A DNA stretch of 13,893 bases. It comes from UPXZ01 sp035402725 (GTDB lineage: Bacteria; Bacteroidota; Bacteroidia; Bacteroidales; Paludibacteraceae). The notes beneath the pieces were generated by a model. That model did no database searches. It was given only the letters and a program-made list of their open reading frames with translations, and was not told the DNA's origin. Position 1 is the first letter of the stretch. Every line of letters begins with the position of its first letter. The DNA is taken from NCBI GenBank assembly GCA_035402725.1, contig DAONDU010000066.1:1-13893 (forward strand), read 5' to 3'. Shown here one piece after another: positions 1 to 8,706 of this stretch. The translations under genes and the position numbers were made by a program.

Positions 1-1884
1 GAACAAATAAGTGTAGCCGGCTTTCAAAGTTACTTCCTGATAGATCGCTGTATTAAAACCAGTTCCGGTAGTTTGAATGCGGAGATTGCCACCAGTACCT
101 CCTGTTGGAGCATTTCCGGTATAATTCCATGAGAATGTAGATACATCGGCAGGATTACATTTATTTGTCGACCAGAAATTACCATTTTCCATATTTCCAC
201 CATATAACATTTCGCCGGCAGGAAGTGTAGGTTTTGAGTTTACTTTTACAAAGTCTGTTTTGATTAAAACAGAATCCCCTTTTTCGTTGGTAGCAGTCAG
301 TTTTACTGTATAAGTTCCAACAACGGTGTAGGTGTGTTCCGGATTTTCTTCAGTGCTGATAGCAGAACCATCGCCAAAATCCCATTTGTATAAGTTAGCA
401 AATTTTGTAGCATTCGCAAATACGGTTTTCAATGCAGGAAAGCCCACAGCGTTTGCAGCAGTAAAGCTAACAGCCGGTTTTGTGCGAACTGGGGTCAACG
501 AAAGTTCGTCAACAGCAATTTTAAATCCGGGACCATCCCAGGTACCCATTTTGAATACAAAATAAAAATCACCAGTTGTTTCGGGAGTGAAAGTAGAATA
601 AGTGCCTGCATGAATTTTAAATGTGCCATTCAATCCTGCCACAGTACTACCCGCATTCCATGCATCAAATTTAGCAATCATTTTTCCTTCAGTGGCACCA
701 TAGTCAGCACCATTGCCGGCAGGTTGAGCTCCAATATATACTTCTGTCCAAAAGTTTTTCAGGTTAGCGCTCAAATCACGGAAAGCACCGTCGAACACAT
801 AAACAGAGTCGCGGCTTAAATGTACTTTTTGATAAATAGCATATTGTACACCGGCACCTGCTGCTGGGCCTTCGACCAATAAATATCCATCCTTACCTGC
901 ATTTGGTTTGCTATCTGTAGCATTCCATGTCGCAACAGGATTGTTACCTGCCCCTGTATTCAGGTAATCTTCAGTCCAGCTACCTTTAGCTTCCATATTT
1001 CCGTTTTTCAGTAATCCGCCGCCAGTTAGTATTGCTAATGGAGTAACATTGATATATTCAGTTTCTATTTTCTCATTTGTTCCAATTTCATTTGTAACAG
1101 TCAGTTTTACAGTATATTTTCCTACAGCTGCATATACATGTGTTGGATTCTTTTCTGTACTTGTACTACCATCGCCAAAATCCCATGCCCATGAGTTGGC
1201 CATTTTCGAATCGTCAGTGAATTTCACGGTGAGAGGTGCAAAACCTGAACGCACATCAGCTTTAAATCCTGCCACAGGAGCTAATCTATCGCTTGTAAGT
1301 TTCAGTTCGTCAACTACAATGTCGCAAGTAGGAACTTCGGCATCCCAGGTAGTTGATCCCATTTTCATTACAAAATAATAAACACCAGTTGTAGGAGGCA
1401 TGAAATACTTGCAGGCAGCAGCATTAAGTTTAAAAGTTCCTTCGGCTGCGGCGGCAGGATTGTCCCATGCACCATAATTGGCTATTTTAGTTCCCAACGC
1501 ATCACCATAATCCTGACCTTCGACAGGCATTTGACCAATAAATACTTCGCACCATGAGCGTTCCAGTTTGATGTTTTTGAACGCAGCATCGAAATTGTAA
1601 ATAGAATCGGCCGACAAAGTAACCGCCTGATAAATACAAAACTGAGAATTACCTCCGTTGGTAGTGGCTACCACATGCAAAGCTCCGCCGGCTCCTGCAG
1701 CAGGTATTGCACCGGTGTATCCCCAGGTCACTGCCGGAAGTTTATCCGCAGCAGTATTAAGGTAACTTACCTGCCAGGCACCCTGGCTTTCCATGTTGCT
1801 ATTGACAAGTTTATTGCCACCAGCAGCTACTGCCGAGAAAATACCCAGACAGCTTACAAGCAAAATGAGAAGATGTTTTTTCAT
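1..1884 (-). CDS. Secreted PKD-domain protein with repeated jelly-roll-like modules (3' end outside window)
   Basis: The open frame has 628 codons and no stop before the window edge, so the C-terminus is missing. It starts at the ATG of 1884 with a signal peptide (MKKHLLILLV..., cleavage near AVA-AGG, about residue 21) and no lipobox cysteine. Modules alternate: an aromatic-rich beta-sandwich-like module (about 25-197), a PKD domain (about 203-282, WDFGDGS at 234-240), a second module (about 289-465), a second PKD (about 469-549, WDFGDGS at 501-507) and the start of a third module (from about 557). Each module opens with a GNME-like motif (M31, M297, M565). PKD domains are common extracellular spacers, and PKD proteins next to SusCD often bind glycan. 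I infer a secreted or surface glycan-binding protein; the missing part could hold a catalytic domain or a T9SS signal. It lies 44 bp after the preceding lipoprotein gene, probably in the same operon. Confidence 0.85.
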   Translation of the reverse strand, partial: MKKHLLILLVSCLGIFSAVAAGGNKLVNSNMESQGAWQVSYLNTAADKLPAVTWGYTGAIPAAGAGGALHVVATTNGGNSQFCIYQAVTLSADSIYNFDAAFKNIKLERSWCEVFIGQMPVEGQDYGDALGTKIANYGAWDNPAAAAEGTFKLNAAACKYFMPPTTGVYYFVMKMGSTTWDAEVPTCDIVVDELKLTSDRLAPVAGFKADVRSGFAPLTVKFTDDSKMANSWAWDFGDGSTSTEKNPTHVYAAVGKYTVKLTVTNEIGTNEKIETEYINVTPLAILTGGGLLKNGNMEAKGSWTEDYLNTGAGNNPVATWNATDSKPNAGKDGYLLVEGPAAGAGVQYAIYQKVHLSRDSVYVFDGAFRDLSANLKNFWTEVYIGAQPAGNGADYGATEGKMIAKFDAWNAGSTVAGLNGTFKIHAGTYSTFTPETTGDFYFVFKMGTWDGPGFKIAVDELSLTPVRTKPAVSFTAANAVGFPALKTVFANATKFANLYKWDFGDGSAISTEENPEHTYTVVGTYTVKLTATNEKGDSVLIKTDFVKVNSKPTLPAGEMLYGGNMENGNFWSTNKCNPADVSTFSWNYTGNAPTGGTGGNLRIQTTGTGFNTAIYQEVTLKAGYTYLF

Positions 1885-1928
1885 GTGTAAATAATTATTT
1901 TTAATTGAAATTTGATTTTAACAGTTTG

Positions 1929-2294
1929 TTATTCGCCGTTCGGGAAAATAGAGATTGTGGCAGGAACGGAGTAATTATTAAACTTATCGACTGTATAAAC
2001 CGACACCACATACCCTTTTATTTCCAGATTTGTAAGTTTGTAAGTCTCAGTCAGACCATCGAGCACGATGGTTGAATCCTGCAATTTCATAGCGTTTTTT
2101 ACTGCTATTTTACCCTGTGGATTTTTCCACGACAAGGTCACTTCTTTCAAACCCGACACTACAGTCAAGTCAGTAACCCGTGGAGAATAAACCTTTACGT
2201 CAGTCAGGTAATCTTTATAATTATCGTCCATTCCCTCACAATTACCAAAGAACAGGGCTATCAATAAAAAGCCGATTATTTTAATTGTTTTCAT
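1929..2294 (-). CDS. Small Ig-like lipoprotein, DUF4959/DUF4998-like (121 aa)
   Basis: A 19-residue hydrophobic leader ends in FFGNC, giving a lipoprotein signal with Cys19; Asn just before the cysteine is atypical. CEGMDDNYKDYL then matches the acidic start seen in many SusD-neighbour lipoproteins with DUF4998, and the aspartates fit surface export. Residues about 40-118 form one Ig/FN3-like domain. It resembles the first domain of the upstream lipoprotein: both have a VTDL/VTDI start, a DS-x-x-x-DG strand (DSTIVLDG against DSIEIDG) and a YxVDxxNNxS strand. Family members usually carry further C-terminal domains, so this is short. Its stop codon is clean and no shifted continuation is visible, so it looks like a compact gene rather than a wreck. 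It starts 12 bp after the preceding stop. Role inferred: accessory surface glycan-binding protein. The domain name is less certain than the gene. Confidence 0.8.
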   Translation of the reverse strand: MKTIKIIGFLLIALFFGNCEGMDDNYKDYLTDVKVYSPRVTDLTVVSGLKEVTLSWKNPQGKIAVKNAMKLQDSTIVLDGLTETYKLTNLEIKGYVVSVYTVDKFNNYSVPATISIFPNGE

Positions 2295-2306
2295 TTTTTC
2301 AAAAAA

Positions 2307-3515
2307 TTATTGTTGATTATCTAATCCGTAAAGCGTTATTTCAGAACCGTACACATTGGTTTCGCTACCATAGTTGGACAACACACTGAATTTCAGATAC
2401 CTGAAAGGTTGAGAAACCGATTCGAGATTAAACTCATGTCCATCTATAGCTTCTTTGTATTTAGCGGGCGAAATAACTCCGGCGGCATCGCGCGGGTCGC
2501 CAATGTCGAAAGTACCCAGCGAAGTCCAAGTAAGTTTATCGTTACTTACTGAAACTGAGAATGATTTCATATTTTCTTCTTTGTAATAATAGTAGTCGGT
2601 GCTTACTCCATTCTGCTCAGCATTTACATACGCAAAAGCACGCTGCCACACCACAAATCGGTTTATAACTACGGTTTTATTCAAATCCACCACTATATCG
2701 AGCGGCCATTTAAGCATACCGCCATTATCGTCGCGATTAATAATGAAGTAACTATTGTCCGCAGCTGACTCCTTGGTATCGACCACATCATCCCAAAAAC
2801 TGGCAAGGGTTCCCTCCCATTTATCGCCGTCCACAGAGAGGTTTTGAAGGACTTTCCATGTTGACTTATCGATTTTCTGTTCCAGAAGTGGTTTGTAACT
2901 TCCCACAATGACCTTATCGGTTTTGTTTCCATTGAAGTCCTCAACAGTAACCGAGAAATTATATTCCTCAGGTTCGAGCCCTCTGATCATCAGCACAGGA
3001 GCACTTAAAGCGGATGAAAGTATGCGCTCGTAGGTTTTGCCGTTTTTAGTGAAACTGACATAAACGAACACCGTTTTCTGATCGGGATTTTGCCAGGTAA
3101 TGCGCACACCGCCCAATTGTTCTTTAAGCTGAATACTTTCCTGAACAAGGTAAATAAACGATTTCAGAGGAGTCACTTCAATTTCAGTAGCTTCCGACAC
3201 ATTATTACTTCGGTCAACGGCATACAATTTTACTTTTTGAGGCGCAGCATCTTTGAAACCATCAATTTCGATTGAATCGCCGTAATGACTGGTCACTTTG
3301 AACACTTCTTTGCCCAGTGAATTCGTATAAACGGCCTTTACATACAACAGGTCGTTGTCGTCGGGTGCAGTAAATGTCAGAATAGCACCTCCGTTCGTAG
3401 GTTTGTAGCTAATATCCGTCACCTTACCGGGTGCGGTTGTATCCAAAACTTCCTCATTGCACGCTGTAAATACAATTATGGTTAGAAGAAGTATGTATAT
3501 ATATTTTTTTTTCAT
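2307..3515 (-). CDS. DUF4959/DUF5126/DUF5000 surface lipoprotein (putative glycan-binding protein)
   Basis: The 402-residue protein has a lipoprotein signal (MKKKYIYILLLTIIVFTAC, Cys19) followed by NEE. The order of domains is typical of proteins encoded after susD in PULs: a DUF4959-like Ig domain (about 26-115, starting TAPGKVTDISY), a DUF5126-like domain (about 117-210) and a C-terminal DUF5000 discoidin-like jelly roll (about 215-400, with FRYLKFSV near 371 and GSEITLYG near 390). Such proteins are generally taken to be surface glycan-binding proteins (SusE/F-position or SGBP type). No catalytic motif is visible. Codons 2-4 are an uninterrupted run of nine A residues, a possible slippage site. 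The gene lies 84 bp after susD; that gap holds a heptamer repeat. Binding of the glycan handled by the neighbouring GH5 and SusCD is inferred from position. Confidence 0.88.
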   Translation of the reverse strand: MKKKYIYILLLTIIVFTACNEEVLDTTAPGKVTDISYKPTNGGAILTFTAPDDNDLLYVKAVYTNSLGKEVFKVTSHYGDSIEIDGFKDAAPQKVKLYAVDRSNNVSEATEIEVTPLKSFIYLVQESIQLKEQLGGVRITWQNPDQKTVFVYVSFTKNGKTYERILSSALSAPVLMIRGLEPEEYNFSVTVEDFNGNKTDKVIVGSYKPLLEQKIDKSTWKVLQNLSVDGDKWEGTLASFWDDVVDTKESAADNSYFIINRDDNGGMLKWPLDIVVDLNKTVVINRFVVWQRAFAYVNAEQNGVSTDYYYYKEENMKSFSVSVSNDKLTWTSLGTFDIGDPRDAAGVISPAKYKEAIDGHEFNLESVSQPFRYLKFSVLSNYGSETNVYGSEITLYGLDNQQ

Positions 3516-3552
3516 GTGTATATAAATTGATATTATTAAAATAATCTTTTGT

Positions 3553-3594
3553 CTTTGTTCTTTGTTCTTTGCTCTTTGCTCTTTGCTCTTTGCT
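3553..3594 (-). repeat. Heptanucleotide tandem repeat (6 units) after susD
   Basis: Six head-to-tail 7-bp units are visible. Read on the plus strand they are CTTTGTT twice, then CTTTGCT four times (AGCAAAG/AACAAAG on the transcribed strand). The array starts 5 bp after the susD stop codon and ends 37 bp before the next start codon, so it is transcribed but not translated. The four identical units at the susD side suggest recent copy-number change. The RNA would be rich in A and G with little self-pairing. Confidence 0.9.
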
Positions 3595-3599
3595 CTATT

Positions 3600-5534
3600 C
3601 TACCAACCCGGATTCTGTACCAGATTTGAATTTACAATCATTTCATTGTATTTAATCGGGTGTAAATAGTCGCGTGGAGTTATAAACGATCGCTGGCCAA
3701 CAGTTTTCACAACATAAAAAGTGTTTGTAGTTGAACCATCAACGCTCCAGCCGGTTACAGGAATATTGAAATACTTATCAGCTTCTTTCCAGCGGCGAAC
3801 ATCAAAATTTCGGTGACCTTCGAAAGCCAGCTCAATACGGCGTTCCTGCTTAATAATTTCTCGCAATCCATCACGTGTTTTGTGCTTATTCAATGTTTTG
3901 GCAAGAGCCGGATTTCCCCAGGACTGCTCGACGGTTGGCACGCCCGAACGGATCCGCACTTTATTCAGTGCATCATATACTTTCTGATCGGGTCCGTAGT
4001 ATTCGTTGTAGGCTTCCGCATAATTCAGATAAAGTTCGGCCAATCTGATGATGGGCCAGGGATAGGCCACCAGCTTATTGTAGGCATCGCCTTCAGAATT
4101 TGGATGACACACTTTCTTCAATACATATCCGGTGATCACATAGTCGTTTGTATTACCACGACGACCGTAAGCTTCACCTTTTTTCATCGCAAGATTCCAT
4201 TTTTGTCCCCATGTACGGTAAATGCCTTTATCAAAACCTATCGAAGCGTAAAAACGGGGTTCACGACCTAAATGCAGATTCGGTATCATGATGGTACTTC
4301 CTGTCATGGCATGATATTTATCAGCATCGGTTACACGAGCCAAACTGTATCGATTTGTGTATTTAAAAGTCAGATCTTCGTCAATAGGTAAGCCATTTTT
4401 GGTATAATAAGCTTCTGCAGCCTGAATAGTTGGCGATGTCCATTGCCAGGCAGCTTCATTTGCCGATGCATCCGGATTTATCATCATTGATGCAGCTTGT
4501 AGCGACCACCATTGACCATTATTCACTGGATTTGAATTTCCCCAGATCAGTTCTGAATTCCAACGCTCGGTAAACATGTAGCGGTAATTGTAAAGGGCTT
4601 TCACCTCGGGTTGCTTGATATCGAGCGTATCAAAAGTTGGCACAACACCGCTGAATTCATATAACTTCACATTATTGGCCTCAGCTAGTTGCAAGGCATA
4701 TTCAGCAGCATCGAGGGCTTTTTTCCATTTTTCTTTATCGTAAGTGGTATTGAATAATTTTACACCATCTTTATCCTTAAATGTATCATAAAAAGTGGCA
4801 TTGCCATTGAACAAAGGGCTTGCAGCATACAACAGTACTCGCGACTTGATGGAATAGGCAATCAGTTTATCAATTCTTCCATAATCGTTTGAAGAGGTAA
4901 TACGTGTGGGCAGATGCTCAACTGACTTATCAATGGTTGAAACAATGTATTCAACTACCTCATCGACTGGTTTACGTTTGATGCGAACATCTTCTACACC
5001 AGCAGTAATTGGTAAATTCACATCGATAATAGGAATTGGACCATACTGGCGGAAAAGCAGGAAATGATAATAAGCCTTTAGAAAAATCACTTCCGATTTC
5101 CAGGTCTGCTTTTCCTCCGTTTTCATATCTTTTACCATATCAATGTTTTCGATAAAAATATTGCACGCTCTGATGGCTTTGAAAAGCGATTCCTGTGATC
5201 GGCCATAGGGATAAGTGTCATCCCAAAGTCCCATTATGGGATTGTCGACCGATTGTTTGCCACGCATAAGCTCCACACCCGGAGTTTCTTTGGCAATGGG
5301 TGTGGTTAACTCATCCGACGCAAAAGCGCTCGTTGAGTAAACACCATCTTCCTGAGGCAGATAATGGTAACAGGTAGCCAACGCACGGTATGCGGCCTCT
5401 TTTCGCTCGAACATAAGTTCAATTTCCTGCGTTTTGTCAGGCACTATATCCAGATAATTGTCGCAACCGTTCAATGCAAAGGTTGAAATAATTGCGAAGA
5501 ATAAATATGTTTTTCTCATTTTGATTGTGTTCAT
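3600..5534 (-). CDS. susD: SusD/RagB family surface glycan-binding lipoprotein
   Basis: The product has 644 residues, within the family's range. A lipoprotein signal ends in FALNGC (Cys24), followed by DNYLDIVPD, the usual SusD mature start. The N-terminal SusD-like alpha-helical/TPR part follows (about 26-240). Near the C-terminus, LREIIKQERRIELAFEGHRNFDVRRW is split across the classic RxELAFEGHRxxDxRRW signature, and the protein ends in LVQNPGW. SusD proteins sit on the outer membrane as a lid on the SusC transporter and pass oligosaccharides into it. The gene starts 9 bp after the SusC stop, a standard coupled pair. A second in-frame ATG at 5519 gives MRKTYLFF and an equally good signal peptide; either could be the true start. 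The symbol is used in the family sense; the substrate need not be starch. Confidence 0.96.
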   Translation of the reverse strand: MNTIKMRKTYLFFAIISTFALNGCDNYLDIVPDKTQEIELMFERKEAAYRALATCYHYLPQEDGVYSTSAFASDELTTPIAKETPGVELMRGKQSVDNPIMGLWDDTYPYGRSQESLFKAIRACNIFIENIDMVKDMKTEEKQTWKSEVIFLKAYYHFLLFRQYGPIPIIDVNLPITAGVEDVRIKRKPVDEVVEYIVSTIDKSVEHLPTRITSSNDYGRIDKLIAYSIKSRVLLYAASPLFNGNATFYDTFKDKDGVKLFNTTYDKEKWKKALDAAEYALQLAEANNVKLYEFSGVVPTFDTLDIKQPEVKALYNYRYMFTERWNSELIWGNSNPVNNGQWWSLQAASMMINPDASANEAAWQWTSPTIQAAEAYYTKNGLPIDEDLTFKYTNRYSLARVTDADKYHAMTGSTIMIPNLHLGREPRFYASIGFDKGIYRTWGQKWNLAMKKGEAYGRRGNTNDYVITGYVLKKVCHPNSEGDAYNKLVAYPWPIIRLAELYLNYAEAYNEYYGPDQKVYDALNKVRIRSGVPTVEQSWGNPALAKTLNKHKTRDGLREIIKQERRIELAFEGHRNFDVRRWKEADKYFNIPVTGWSVDGSTTNTFYVVKTVGQRSFITPRDYLHPIKYNEMIVNSNLVQNPGW

Positions 5535-5543
5535 TTGTGCAAA

Positions 5544-8500
5544 TTAGAAATTAAAGTTCAATCCGATGTTAATAATCTTTTGAGGAGGATATCCCAGTCC
5601 TTTTCCACCCATTTCGGGATCCCACAGTTTGAATTTGCTAAACACAAATAAATTGGTTCCCGAAATATAAAACCGTGCCTTTTCCACATTCATTTTATCC
5701 AGTAGTTTTTGGGGCAACGAATAACCCAGTTCCACACTTTTCAGACGAAGTAAACTACCATCGCGCAACCACCAGGTAGAAGGTTTTTCGTTGTTTGCAA
5801 CTGCATTAACCGACATACGGGGCCAAAATGCTTTTGGATCCGGATTCTCGTCGGACCAGTGATTGTCTGCAATAATTTTTAATGCGTTACGCTCGTTTAC
5901 AAAAGGAGAAATGGACTTTGGATCGATAAAAAACGATGAACGACCTGAACCTTGAAAGAAGAATGAAAAATCAATATTTTTGTAACCCACAGAGGATCCA
6001 AATCCATACACTATTTCAGGTACCGTAGGGAATCCAATCGGAACCATGTCGGAGTCGTCAATTTTTCCATCATTATTTACATCCACATATTTGATATCTC
6101 CTGCCATATAACTTCCCATCTGATTGTATTGCACGGGCGAATTCAGCACATCCAGCTCATCAATAAACAATCGCTCAGCAACGAGACCACGCGGCTGATT
6201 CATCGGTTGACCAATGTTGCTCATGTACGGATAAGGATATTGTGGCTCACCGTTTTCAATAATTTTATTGGTTGCATAGGTGAAATTCACGCGGGAAGTT
6301 ATCCATAGGTCTTTGTTTAAAATGACTTTATAATCTACAGAGCCATCAATACCATGAGACTCTGCTTTGCCTATATTACTGGCAATAGGCGCTGTAAGTC
6401 CCATGGTGGCTGGAATATAATCGCGCCACATATAAATGTTAGTTCTGTTTTCGGTGAAATAATCAATCTGTATGTTCACATCGTTGAACAATCCGAGTTC
6501 CATACCAAAATTCGTTTTTTCGGCCACTTCCCACGTAACTTCGGGATTTGCATAACTGTTGATGTTGTAGCCGTTATAACTGTTTCCAAAATCCTCTCCC
6601 CACACATGACCTTTACCGGCATCGTTCAGATTGACTGACGACAAATAATAGAAACGATTGCTCGAAATGGCATCGTTACCTACCAAACCATAGGTAGCTT
6701 TGAATTTGAGATTTGAGATTGTTTTTTTCAGCGATGCGGGTATGAATTTTTCGTTTGTAACCACCCAGCCCAAACCTGCGGAAGGAAAGAAACCATAGCG
6801 GTTTTGTTTCGAAAATTTCTCGGAACCATTGTAACCAAAGTTCAACTCAGCAAAATATCTGTTGTCGTAAGCATAAGTTGCACGCCCGGATAAACCCATA
6901 TTCCGGAATGGCAGCGAAGAATACACATCGTTGCTTGCATCGGTCAGCAACTCACGGGCGTACCCTACCAGCAAGCCTCCCACATCATGTTTATCACCAA
7001 AAACACGGTTGTATTGTGCAACTCCTTCGAAATAAAAGCTGTTATTTGCCGTTTTGTAGCTTGTTCCGGTTGTCAGATATTCGGTTCCTTCGCTTATTTG
7101 CTCCACTGTATGAATTACACCCGATTCGCCATCCACTTCCTTCAAACCATAGTAAAACGGAGCGAAACCACGGGCAACTTCACTCAAACTATAGGAATTG
7201 AGCGATGCCATTCCACGCAACTTCAAACCTTTGGTTATCATGCTCAAATCCTGCTCAAGCTGAAACTGAGCTGTGGTGGTTGATGAAAAACGATCTTTGT
7301 AACCGCGTACCATTTCCGCATAAGGATTTGGATATCCGCCATTCCCCTTGTTGCCAAATAACACATGATTTACAAATTGTGTACTTTCATCCTTGTCGTA
7401 ATATTTGGGAAAATTTACAGGATTGGCCTGCATCACCATCGAGAATATGCTTCCGGCATCGTTTTGAGGACCGTTGTATCTGTCGATGAGCGAGTAAAAC
7501 TTAACCATTGCTTTGGTTGATTTTGTAAGATTTACATCAATATTGGCCCTGAGATTATAGCGTTTGATGTTGATGTTGTTGTTAAAATTATTCATCTTAT
7601 CCACTTTCAACAAACCTTTTTCATCTGTATATGAAACCGATAAATAATACTGAGCCACTTCGCCACCTCCGCTTACACTCATGTTTGCTTTCTGGTTTTG
7701 CACTGTGGATTTAAAAAGTTCGCTGTACCAGTCCACATTTGGATAAATTTGCGGATTAAGTCCGTTTCGGGTACCTTCAATTTTATCTTTCGAATAATAA
7801 AGCAGTGCTTCGGGGTCACGCGTACGCAACGCTTTGTTATACAATTCCATATACTCCACTCCTCCCAAAAACTCATTCGTCATGGTAGGAGATGTAATTG
7901 AATTCTCAATACGAACGGAGATGTTGGCTTTGCCCTTTTTACCAGTTTTAGTAGTTACAAGGATAACGCCGTTAGCGCCGCGAGCACCATAAAGTGCAGT
8001 GGCTGTGGCATCTTTCATTATGGAAAAACTGGCAATATTATCTGGTTCTATACGGGCCAAATCAGTTGTAGACACTTCCAGTCCATCAATCAATATAAGC
8101 GGACTGTTGGCATAACCAAAAGAAGTTACACCACGAATAAAAAATTCGGCATTGTCCTGACCCGGTTCGCCTGAGCGCTGATACGAAATAACTCCTGCAA
8201 TCTTTCCGGCCAATGCATTGGTCAGGTTGGTTGGCGCTATTTTTAATTCAGCTGGGTTCACCGTATTGATTGAACCTATAACGCTGTTTTTTTTCTGCGT
8301 TTGAAATGCCACCACCTGCAATTCTTCCAGTGCACTTGCCGATTCCAGCATAACAACATCTATCACCGTCTGCATACCCACTCTGATGAACTGACTGTTG
8401 AATCCCACATACGAAAATCGCAACGTGTCATTTTCGCTTAAATTTGAAATGGCATACTTTCCATCAATGGAAGTAAGTGCTCCGTTCCCGGAACCCAATT

Positions 8501-8639
8501 TCAAGACTGTTACTCCGGGGAGCGGATTGCCCTCTTTGTCCACAACCACCCCTTTTACCAAACTTGTCTGAGCAAATGAGAACTGAGACAGCAATAACAT
8601 GGAAAACAGAAAAATTAATTTTGTAAATGATTTTTTCAT
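5544..8639 (-). CDS. susC: SusC/RagA family TonB-dependent oligosaccharide transporter
   Basis: The product has 1031 residues, a normal length. It has a signal peptide (1-23, ending FSFAQ), a carboxypeptidase-regulatory-like beta-sandwich (about 26-98, GVVVDKEGNPLPGVTV and GxYAIS), a short linker with EELQVVAF, and a TonB plug domain (about 115-235) with the SusC-typical FFIRG, SPLILIDGLE, IMKDATATALYGARGANGV and ILVTTKTG. A long 22-strand-type barrel follows and ends in the outer-membrane signal INIGLNFNF. A DVNNDGKIDDSD loop near residue 850 is a usual SusC feature. It should form the energy-dependent outer-membrane pore paired with the downstream SusD, importing oligosaccharides released by the GH5 enzyme. 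There is no N-terminal STN domain, so signalling through an anti-sigma factor is not indicated. It follows the GH5 gene by 67 bp with no clear promoter between. No internal frameshift was seen. Confidence 0.97.
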   Translation of the reverse strand: MKKSFTKLIFLFSMLLLSQFSFAQTSLVKGVVVDKEGNPLPGVTVLKLGSGNGALTSIDGKYAISNLSENDTLRFSYVGFNSQFIRVGMQTVIDVVMLESASALEELQVVAFQTQKKNSVIGSINTVNPAELKIAPTNLTNALAGKIAGVISYQRSGEPGQDNAEFFIRGVTSFGYANSPLILIDGLEVSTTDLARIEPDNIASFSIMKDATATALYGARGANGVILVTTKTGKKGKANISVRIENSITSPTMTNEFLGGVEYMELYNKALRTRDPEALLYYSKDKIEGTRNGLNPQIYPNVDWYSELFKSTVQNQKANMSVSGGGEVAQYYLSVSYTDEKGLLKVDKMNNFNNNINIKRYNLRANIDVNLTKSTKAMVKFYSLIDRYNGPQNDAGSIFSMVMQANPVNFPKYYDKDESTQFVNHVLFGNKGNGGYPNPYAEMVRGYKDRFSSTTTAQFQLEQDLSMITKGLKLRGMASLNSYSLSEVARGFAPFYYGLKEVDGESGVIHTVEQISEGTEYLTTGTSYKTANNSFYFEGVAQYNRVFGDKHDVGGLLVGYARELLTDASNDVYSSLPFRNMGLSGRATYAYDNRYFAELNFGYNGSEKFSKQNRYGFFPSAGLGWVVTNEKFIPASLKKTISNLKFKATYGLVGNDAISSNRFYYLSSVNLNDAGKGHVWGEDFGNSYNGYNINSYANPEVTWEVAEKTNFGMELGLFNDVNIQIDYFTENRTNIYMWRDYIPATMGLTAPIASNIGKAESHGIDGSVDYKVILNKDLWITSRVNFTYATNKIIENGEPQYPYPYMSNIGQPMNQPRGLVAERLFIDELDVLNSPVQYNQMGSYMAGDIKYVDVNNDGKIDDSDMVPIGFPTVPEIVYGFGSSVGYKNIDFSFFFQGSGRSSFFIDPKSISPFVNERNALKIIADNHWSDENPDPKAFWPRMSVNAVANNEKPSTWWLRDGSLLRLKSVELGYSLPQKLLDKMNVEKARFYISGTNLFVFSKFKLWDPEMGGKGLGYPPQKIINIGLNFNF

Positions 8640-8706
8640 TCTTTATATCGTAATTTTTAATTTTAACTCATATTGATGTTATAGTCCGGAAACACCCGAT
8701 TTCTGG

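Noticed and set aside
3524..3550. AT-only hairpin before the 402-residue lipoprotein gene
   Set aside because: Its arms are only A and T (ATTATT/AATAAT), of little stability, and expected by chance in such DNA.
3813..4271. 152-codon open frame on the plus strand
   Set aside because: It is antisense to susD, whose family signature is intact here; its product shows no recognisable family features. The other plus-strand frames inside the PUL genes were rejected for the same reason.
6050..6095. DVNNDGKIDDSD as a dockerin or calcium EF-hand in SusC
   Set aside because: This loop is a usual feature of SusC-family barrels and occurs once, without a paired second repeat.
8686..8706. Inverted repeat CCGGAAA / TTTCTGG between the GH5 stop and susC
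   Set aside because: It has an A-C mismatch in the minus-strand RNA, a 7-bp stem at best and no T-tract, so it is not a convincing terminator or attenuator.
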